NCBI GenBank assembly: GCA_020627525.1
Contig: JAHDGP010000295.1
Coordinates: forward strand, 1 to 5,946
From: Bacteroidota bacterium
GTDB taxonomy: Bacteria > Bacteroidota > Bacteroidia > Chitinophagales > UBA2359
Reading direction: 5' to 3'
DNA: 5,946 bases
This document shows, piece after piece, positions 1 through 4,028 of this stretch. Each line of letters begins with the position of its first letter. Position 1 is the first letter of the stretch. Both the position numbers and the translations under genes were made by a program. The notes beneath the pieces are model-generated. The model saw nothing but the letters and a program-made list of their open reading frames with translations. It was not told the DNA's origin and made no database searches.

Positions 1-51
1 ATCGAAAAAATACCCTAGATCAAAAGTGACGAACATTTATGCTTACCTACT

Positions 52-90
52 TATTCTTAATTTTTTATTCATCTTTTGAATAAAAGAATA
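52..90. promoter_or_regulatory. AT-rich inverted repeat upstream of the ECF sigma gene
   Basis: TATTCTT (52-58) pairs with AAGAATA (84-90). Inside this, TTATTC (65-70) pairs with GAATAA (78-83) around a 7-nt loop; an alternative fold pairs 61-70 with 78-87. It lies about 42 bp upstream of the sigma-factor start. It could be a terminator for an upstream gene outside the window, an operator, or a leader structure. The rest of 1-131 shows no gene and no convincing consensus promoter. The AT-rich context makes chance pairing plausible. Confidence 0.3.
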
Positions 91-131
91 TTTCTAATTG
101 TCAAATATGCAAACGATCTTGGTTATAGACA

Positions 132-725
132 ATGGGCGAATCCAAACAGAGAATCAATAAGTTTGAGGAGTCAGATGAAGCGATGTTAATTGAACGTGCT
201 CGATCTGGTGATGCCGTTGCATTTAGGAAAATTGTGACTATACATCAAGGACATTTGGCAGGGACCATAAAGGGAATGCTTGGAAATGTAGTAGAAGCTG
301 AGGATGTCGGACAGGAAGTTTTTGTTCGTTTTTTTAGGAAAATAGAACAATTTGAAGGTAAGTCTTCTTTGAAAACATATTTAACTAGAATTGCAATTAA
401 TCTTTCACTAAATGAATTGCAGAGGCGGAAACGACAGTACAAATATTTTGAAAAAGGTGAAGCCGCAGAGATAAAAGTTAATCAGAAAATGGTATCTTTT
501 GAAAAGCAAAATGATGTAAAACAAATGATTAATGCTGCTTTAGAACATATTGATCCAAAGTTTCGATCTGTATTGGTTTTGAGAAATATTCAAGGGTACT
601 CAACAAAAGAAACGGCCAAAATAATGGAGATTCCCCTGGGTACTGTATTATCGAGATTGAATGCCGGACAGAAAAAACTTAAAGAAGTGATTTTGAAAAT
701 GAACCCCGATTATTTGAAGGCGTAA
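132..725 (+). CDS. ECF-type RNA polymerase sigma factor (sigma-70 family)
   Basis: This 197-residue protein is an extracytoplasmic-function sigma factor, which directs RNA polymerase to a small regulon in response to an envelope or extracellular signal. Region 2 spans about residues 16-101. It includes the core-binding and -10 recognition stretch around 'AEDVGQEVFVRFF' (56-68), 'LKTYLTRIAINLSLNELQRR' (80-99) and a basic end. A charged linker (102-128) follows, then region 4 (about 130-188), whose helix-turn-helix reads 'GYSTKETAKIMEIPLGTVLS' (155-174). There is no region 1 or 3, as expected for ECF factors, and the length is typical. The ATG at 132 gives a normal N-terminus; no clear Shine-Dalgarno precedes it. 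It is first in a five-gene run, and the next gene starts 10 bp after its stop. Autoregulation of the operon is likely from family habit but is not shown by the sequence. Family assignment is secure; the stimulus is unknown. Confidence 0.95.
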   Translation: MGESKQRINKFEESDEAMLIERARSGDAVAFRKIVTIHQGHLAGTIKGMLGNVVEAEDVGQEVFVRFFRKIEQFEGKSSLKTYLTRIAINLSLNELQRRKRQYKYFEKGEAAEIKVNQKMVSFEKQNDVKQMINAALEHIDPKFRSVLVLRNIQGYSTKETAKIMEIPLGTVLSRLNAGQKKLKEVILKMNPDYLKA

Positions 726-735
726 ACTTTAGGAA

Positions 736-1110
736 ATGGAGAATAATGATGAAAATTTAAAAAAGTTACTTGGTTTACTAGATCAGGATGTAAATGCAGA
801 TAACGATTCTAATCAATTGGAAGAGTGGACGAAATTAGTAGGTAAATCTGAAGATAGTTTTAGTGCTAAGTTTGTTGAGAATACGATGTTTAAGCTTGAA
901 AATCCTGAAGGTAAAGTTGTAGAAATGGATTTTTCTGACAAAGTTGTTCATCTATTTAAGCGTTTGGCGTTTTCAGGTGCTGCTGCAATACTGTTACTAA
1001 TTGGATATACATGGTTTTCTGAAGGTTCCATTTCTACGGATGTTTTGTTAGGTTTTAATCAAGTTAATGAAGCAGTAACAGATTTGACCTTAAACTTCTA
1101 TTCAAATTAA
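736..1110 (+). CDS. Small single-pass membrane protein, putative anti-sigma factor
   Basis: This 124-residue protein has an acidic, Asn/Asp/Glu-rich N-terminal half (1-70). One hydrophobic segment follows at about residues 77-94 ('LAFSGAAAILLLIGYTWF'), preceded by the positively charged 'LFKR', then a short C-terminal tail of about 30 residues. By the positive-inside rule the N-terminal part should be cytoplasmic and the tail periplasmic. That topology, and the position 10 bp after an ECF sigma gene, are those of a membrane-bound anti-sigma factor that sequesters the sigma factor through its cytoplasmic segment. I see no recognisable anti-sigma domain. The protein has no cysteine, so it cannot carry the HxxxCxxC zinc-binding (ZAS) motif. 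The functional call therefore rests on context and topology, not homology. An AGGAA directly abuts the ATG, probably too close to act as a normal Shine-Dalgarno. The next gene starts 7 bp downstream, which suggests co-translation. Confidence 0.65.
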   Translation: MENNDENLKKLLGLLDQDVNADNDSNQLEEWTKLVGKSEDSFSAKFVENTMFKLENPEGKVVEMDFSDKVVHLFKRLAFSGAAAILLLIGYTWFSEGSISTDVLLGFNQVNEAVTDLTLNFYSN

Positions 1111-1117
1111 TAGTATA

Positions 1118-1501
1118 ATGAATAATAAAACGAAATCCACTTTAGCACTGCTTGGAACATTGTTTATTGGAATGGTTTTAGGGGCTCTAATTACGGGTGT
1201 TTTTGTACGCAGTAAAATGAAACAATTTCACAACCTTGAAACTAGGATGAAACATCATAAGAGAATGTTCCACCACATTTCAGAAGCGGATTCAGAGCAG
1301 AAAGCAAAAATTGATGAAATATTTGATAAAAATTTTGCAAAAATTGATAAGATAGAAGAAGAGTTCAAGGCGGAACGAAAAGAAGCTACAGATATGATAG
1401 CAAAGGAAGTTGAAACTATTTTGAATGAAGATCAAAAAAAGAAAATGTGGGAAGGTTTGGAAGATTTTTATAAAAGACGACATCGCAAAAAAAGAAAATA
1501 A
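1118..1501 (+). CDS. Membrane-anchored CpxP/Spy/CnrX-like periplasmic sensor (LTXXQ-type helical protein)
   Basis: This 127-residue protein has an N-terminal membrane anchor (about 8-30, 'LALLGTLFIGMVLGALITGV' as core) without a clear signal-peptidase site. A charged alpha-helical periplasmic domain follows. The domain has the shape of the LTXXQ/heavy-metal-resistance superfamily (CpxP, Spy, ZraP, CnrX): two degenerate LTXXQ-like turns, 'EADSEQKAKIDEIF' (56-69) and 'LNEDQKKKMW' (102-111), flanking a long amphipathic helix pair. Just after the membrane is a His/Met-rich stretch with H38, H46, H47, H52, H53 and M34, M44, M50, which could bind metal. The C-terminus is strongly basic ('KRRHRKKRK'). 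Anchored members such as CnrX act as periplasmic sensors that signal to an anti-sigma factor. The gene order here (sigma, membrane protein, anchored helical protein) fits that role, but it remains an inference. A membrane-tethered chaperone is the alternative. Confidence 0.75.
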   Translation: MNNKTKSTLALLGTLFIGMVLGALITGVFVRSKMKQFHNLETRMKHHKRMFHHISEADSEQKAKIDEIFDKNFAKIDKIEEEFKAERKEATDMIAKEVETILNEDQKKKMWEGLEDFYKRRHRKKRK

Positions 1502-1530
1502 TTTTACAATAAAATACAATTATTCTAAAA

Positions 1531-2013
1531 ATGAAATCAATAATTAAATTAAGTTTGATCACGCTGTGTTTGTTTTTCGCAACTGAAGTAGCAGCACAAA
1601 AAGGCAGTGGTGCTTCCGTTGAAAATAGAGTAAACAGATTAACAGAATACTTGGAACTGGATGCTGAACAAAAAGCTGCGGTGGCAAATATTTTTTCAAA
1701 ATATCAAAGCCAAATTAAAGAGTTAAGGTTGAAACAAACTAAAGGTAAAACGGAAGACCGTGAAGCTTTTAGAAATATTTTGGAAGAGCAAGATGTAGCA
1801 TTGTTAAATGTTTTGAGAGATGATCAAAAAATGAAATACACAAATTTGAGGAGAGGTAGAGGCCAGACCAAAAATGTAGAGGAGCGCGATGAATTGAAAG
1901 AAAGAGCAAAGCGGAATAGTAGAAAAAAAGAAGCAAAAGGAAAATATTCTACTCAAAAAAAATCTAAGAGTAATTCTGATGAAAGTGGCTTGATGGAAAT
2001 AGAAGATCAATAG
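1531..2013 (+). CDS. Secreted LTXXQ (Spy/CpxP)-like helical protein with basic tail
   Basis: This 160-residue protein starts with a clear Sec signal peptide (1-22, hydrophobic core about 6-17, likely cleavage after 'EVAA' or 'VAAQ'). The mature domain at about 30-106 is helical. It has two LTXXQ-like turns, 'LDAEQ' (43-47) and 'LRDDQ' (95-99), each starting a helix ('KAAVANIFSKYQSQIKEL', 'KMKYTNLRRGRG'), the hallmark of the Spy/CpxP superfamily. After about residue 107 comes a low-complexity tail rich in Lys, Arg, Ser and Glu ('KRNSRKKEAKGKYSTQKKSK' at 127-146), probably disordered, which is not part of the usual fold. It lies 29 bp after the anchored LTXXQ gene and 39 bp before the T9SS one, all in one orientation. 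Likely job: periplasmic chaperone or stress-buffer protein; this is inferred from the fold. No clear Shine-Dalgarno is visible; 'TAAAA' precedes the ATG, common for this phylum. Confidence 0.75.
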   Translation: MKSIIKLSLITLCLFFATEVAAQKGSGASVENRVNRLTEYLELDAEQKAAVANIFSKYQSQIKELRLKQTKGKTEDREAFRNILEEQDVALLNVLRDDQKMKYTNLRRGRGQTKNVEERDELKERAKRNSRKKEAKGKYSTQKKSKSNSDESGLMEIEDQ

Positions 2014-2052
2014 TTTTTTTATTCACATACTTCATAAATAAATTTTATACAA

Positions 2053-3288
2053 ATGAAAAAAATAGTAAAAATTGCACTGGTTGCCATTATAGCTTGCTTT
2101 GCTATAAAAGGAGTTGCTGTTCTTGCACTTTCAAATGGTGATCGCACTGAAATGATGATGCAAAAAATTCAAGAAAAATTGGAACTTACTGATGAACAAG
2201 TAAGTAAAATTAAACCAATTCTTGAAAACTTTAAAGAGCAAATGCACAGTATTAAATCAGATGATAATATTGAAGATAAAAGAGCAGCAGTTAAAGATTT
2301 AATGGATGCCCAAAAAGAAGAACTGTCGAAGATTCTTTCAGAAGATCAAATGAGACAATTACATGATATTTTAATGCATAAAAGAGGTAGACATGGTCAT
2401 CACAGATTTGGACATGATGCGCATAAAAATGATGCAATGCATTCAGCTCTAAAAGCATATTTTAAAGAAAACATAATGCCTGTAATCAAATATCAAAGAG
2501 CAGAATTGGATGAAGATATAAGCAGAAGAGATAGAAAACGTATAGATGAAATTAGAGCGGAACTAGAAGAGTTGCACCCCAAAGGAAAAGATGGTTGGAG
2601 AGGACACCGTGGAGGTGACAGAGATTGTGATAAAGACAGAGAGGATAAAGATTGTGATAAAGACAGAGAGGATAAAGATTGTGATAGAGATAGAGGCAAT
2701 TACGATGGGCATAGAGGAGATAGCTGGCAAGGTGGTGGAAGACACGGCGAAAACCATGATGCTATTAAAGCATTGATGCATGAAGTTAAAGATTTGATGG
2801 TAAAATATGAAAGCGAAATCAAAAGTTCTTTAGAGCCACTTGGAACTCAGAAAGAAGCTTGGATGAAGGATGTTTCAAGAATTATTGAAGAGCATATCTC
2901 AGAAGAAGAAGCTGAAAGAGTTGAGCACATTAGAGAAAGAGTGACTGGTAAAATGTTGAAATGGGTAATGGGTAAAAAATACTTGTTGTTAGATCCAACT
3001 GCTAAGGATGATGTAAAAGATGTTGATGTTGCAGCACGTAAATTAAATGTCTTTCCAAATCCAGCAAAAGGATTTAATACTTTTGAGTTTGAAGTGTTGG
3101 AAGATGGAAATGTTACTATTGGAGTTTTTGACCAACAAGGAAAATTGGTGAAAACTGTTTTGGATGAATACAGAAAGGCAGGAAACCACAAGATTGAGGT
3201 TTCTTTGGAGGGCTTGGAAGAAGATTTATATTTCTATCAAGTTGTAGATAAATCTGGCGATGCAAGCCAGCGTTTTATGGTGAAATAA
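2053..3288 (+). CDS. LTXXQ-domain protein with His-rich and Asp/Cys-repeat segments and a T9SS sorting domain
   Basis: This 411-residue secreted protein has a Sec signal peptide (1 to about 26). An LTXXQ/Spy-like helical domain follows at about 33-108, with canonical 'LTDEQ' (45-49) and 'LSEDQ' (95-99). Next is a His-rich stretch (104-130, eight His). A first helical module at 130-173 contains 'IMPVIKYQRAELDEDIS'. A low-complexity region (about 176-233) holds a 9-residue Asp/Cys/Lys/Arg repeat. A second, diverged copy of the helical module lies at about 235-281. A linker containing 'KYLLLDPTA' leads to a T9SS type A C-terminal sorting domain (about 332-411, 'LNVFPNPAKGF', 'GVFDQQGKLVKTV', 'LYFYQVVDKSG'). 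The T9SS domain predicts passage across the outer membrane and surface attachment or release, unusual for an otherwise periplasmic chaperone family. The LTXXQ and sorting-domain calls are firm. The function, possibly surface stress protection or metal binding, is inference. It is the last gene before a strong terminator. Confidence 0.85.
   Translation: MKKIVKIALVAIIACFAIKGVAVLALSNGDRTEMMMQKIQEKLELTDEQVSKIKPILENFKEQMHSIKSDDNIEDKRAAVKDLMDAQKEELSKILSEDQMRQLHDILMHKRGRHGHHRFGHDAHKNDAMHSALKAYFKENIMPVIKYQRAELDEDISRRDRKRIDEIRAELEELHPKGKDGWRGHRGGDRDCDKDREDKDCDKDREDKDCDRDRGNYDGHRGDSWQGGGRHGENHDAIKALMHEVKDLMVKYESEIKSSLEPLGTQKEAWMKDVSRIIEEHISEEEAERVEHIRERVTGKMLKWVMGKKYLLLDPTAKDDVKDVDVAARKLNVFPNPAKGFNTFEFEVLEDGNVTIGVFDQQGKLVKTVLDEYRKAGNHKIEVSLEGLEEDLYFYQVVDKSGDASQRFMVK
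2362..2442 (+). other. His-rich segment of the T9SS LTXXQ protein (possible metal-binding stretch)
   Basis: Residues 104-130 of the 411-residue protein contain eight histidines (H104, H109, H114, H116, H117, H121, H124, H130), with M108 and M129 and interspersed Asp and Arg. The stretch lies between the LTXXQ domain and the first helical module. Such density is typical of divalent-metal-binding segments, for example ZraP/CnrX-type metal sites or His-rich loops, but no defined site can be read. Binding is inferred from composition only. Confidence 0.45.
2623..2694 (+). repeat. In-frame 27-bp tandem repeat encoding a 9-residue Asp/Cys/Lys/Arg unit
   Basis: Two identical 27-bp units (2623-2649 and 2650-2676) are followed by a partial, diverged third (2677-2694). 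Each unit encodes D-C-D-K-D-R-E-D-K, giving residues 191-199, 200-208 and a truncated 209-214. Nucleotide identity of the two full copies points to a recent slippage or duplication event. The D-x-D-x-D spacing resembles acidic calcium-binding loops, and each unit supplies one cysteine (C192, C201, C210). No Gly is present at the usual EF-hand/thrombospondin-type-3 position, so calcium binding is only a possibility. Confidence 0.9.
3046..3285 (+). other. T9SS type A C-terminal sorting domain (coding segment)
   Basis: Residues 332-411 of the LTXXQ protein form a beta-rich domain: 'LNVFPNPAKG' opening, 'GNVTIGVFDQQGKLVKTV' middle and 'DLYFYQVVDKSGDASQRFMV' end. This order (FPNP...G, then D.GK.V, then G/D-x-Y-x-x-x-V, ending near the C-terminus in a basic/hydrophobic strand) is the standard Por-secretion sorting signal. 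The domain is recognised and usually removed by the T9SS machinery at the outer membrane. Confidence 0.9.
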
Positions 3289-3320
3289 AATTAGATAAAA
3301 TTAAATATTAATTTAATTGC

Positions 3321-3359
3321 GGCAGTCAGCACGAAGTGCTGACTGTCTTTTTTGTTTTT
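3321..3359 (+). terminator. Strong rho-independent terminator of the sigma-factor/LTXXQ operon
   Basis: A 12-bp stem pairs 3321-3332 with 3336-3347. Its core is CAGTCAGCAC / GTGCTGACTG; the base has one G-C and one G-T pair, and the loop is GAA. It is followed by T-rich 3348-3359 (TTTTTT G TTTTT). It lies 32 bp after the stop codon of the T9SS LTXXQ gene. The opposite strand has no T-run after the hairpin, so it acts on + strand transcription. Confidence 0.92.
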
Positions 3360-3381
3360 ACTTAGTTATGGTGTAACTTTA
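3351..3381 (+). promoter_or_regulatory. Candidate Bacteroidota sigma-A-type promoter for the redoxin-like gene
   Basis: TTTG at 3351-3354, a 19-bp spacer and TAACTTTA at 3374-3381 match the Bacteroidota -33/-7 consensus (TTTG, about 19-21 bp, TAnnTTTG) except for the last base. The predicted transcript would start near 3386-3390, leaving about 40 nt of leader before the ATG at 3429. The -33 element lies inside the T-tract of the preceding terminator. A second -7-like octamer, TAATTTTG (3418-3425), sits just before the ATG but has no -33 partner at proper spacing. Short degenerate motifs in AT-rich DNA occur by chance, hence the moderate confidence. Confidence 0.4.
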
Positions 3382-3428
3382 GGGGAAATTGAAAAAAAAC
3401 TTATTGCCAGTTATTGCTAATTTTGTAA

Positions 3429-3959
3429 ATGAGGTGTTTTGTAAAATACATACTTCTTGTTTTTTTTGTATTGATAAATGTCAATATAAATGCACAAGAG
3501 AAATGTGCTGTTGAGGACAGTATAACTGTCTACGTATTTATGTTAGAAGATTGTTTGATAACTCAATTTTATACCCCGCAATTGCGCAGTCTTTACAGGG
3601 AGTTTTCTCCATACAATATTAGGTTTGAGGGACTGTTTCCCAATAAATATTCAAAACCAGAAAAGATAGATTCTTTTAGAATAGCATATGAAATTCCGTT
3701 CGAGTTGAAAACGGATTATTTTCAAAAGAAAACGAATTTGATGGGAGCCACAGTGACCCCAGAGGTTTGCGTTTATAACCATACTTATAATGAAATTATT
3801 TACAAGGGTAGGATAGATAATGCCTATTACAAAGTTGGAAAGAAGCGCGGGGTGACCAATACGGCTGAGCTAAAAGAGGTGTTGGAAGCTATTGTAAGAG
3901 GGGAGCCTGTACTTATCCCTGATACGGAAGCGGTGGGGTGCATTATTAATTTAAGATAA
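3429..3959 (+). CDS. Secreted thioredoxin-fold (redoxin/AhpC-TSA-like) protein lacking CxxC
   Basis: This 176-residue protein has a Sec signal peptide (1-23, 'YILLVFFVLINVNINAQ' before the cleavage region). The mature part follows the layout of redoxin-like thioredoxin-fold proteins. It has a first beta strand 'ITVYVFMLEDC' (32-42) with the active-site-position cysteine C42; 'FYTPQLRSLYREFSPYNIRF' (47-66), the following helix and strand; 'MGATVTPEVCVYN' (105-117) with the probable cis-proline P111; 'YKGRIDNAY' (125-133); and a C-terminal 'PVLIPDTEAVGCII' (160-173). GAT-x-TPE, GRID and T-x-A-x-GC are motifs I associate with a redoxin subfamily often found beside cytochrome c domains. Residues 42-45 read C-L-I-T, so a dithiol CxxC is absent. 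Cys 26, 114 and 171 remain possible partners. It stands alone after a terminator and converges on the protease gene. A redox or thiol role outside the cytoplasm is inferred; the substrate is unknown. Confidence 0.75.
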   Translation: MRCFVKYILLVFFVLINVNINAQEKCAVEDSITVYVFMLEDCLITQFYTPQLRSLYREFSPYNIRFEGLFPNKYSKPEKIDSFRIAYEIPFELKTDYFQKKTNLMGATVTPEVCVYNHTYNEIIYKGRIDNAYYKVGKKRGVTNTAELKEVLEAIVRGEPVLIPDTEAVGCIINLR

Positions 3960-3977
3960 TATAAAACGCACCAAGAA

Positions 3978-4002
3978 ATTATCTGTAGCGAAGCTGGATA
4001 AT
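3978..4002. terminator. Weak hairpin in the convergent intergenic gap, possible bidirectional terminator
   Basis: ATTATC (3978-3983) pairs with GATAAT (3997-4002). Inside it, TAGC (3986-3989) pairs with GCTG (3993-3996) using one T-G pair, around a GAA loop, with a two-base bulge (3984-3985). It lies between the two convergent stop codons. Neither side has a strong T-run; the minus-strand side has only 'TTTCTTGG'. Position is suggestive, structure is weak. Confidence 0.3.
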
Positions 4003-4028
4003 CTCTCGGCACGGAATTGGAAAATCTT

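Noticed and set aside
31..50. GAAC at 31-34 as a possible ECF-type -35 box for autoregulation
   Set aside because: No matching -10-type element at the expected distance is convincing, and the Bacteroidota ECF motif for this sigma factor is unknown.
1292..1519. 75-residue minus-strand open frame rich in Phe and Ile
   Set aside because: It is antisense to the Lys/Glu-rich anchored LTXXQ gene; Phe/Leu/Ile richness is the expected reverse complement of Lys/Glu/Asp codons.
2623..2694. Possible CRISPR-like array because of the direct repeats
   Set aside because: The units are contiguous, without spacers, and in frame inside a coding sequence.
2493..2781. Open frames on the minus strand and in another plus frame across the acidic repeat, giving Ser/Leu- or Ile/Val-rich repetitive peptides
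   Set aside because: They are shadows of the 27-bp repeat in the real gene; the composition is an artefact of reading GA-rich repeats in other frames, and no homology or start context supports them.
2847..3191. 114-residue open frame on the minus strand
   Set aside because: It lies fully within the well-supported LTXXQ/T9SS gene and covers its conserved sorting domain; its product has no recognisable feature.
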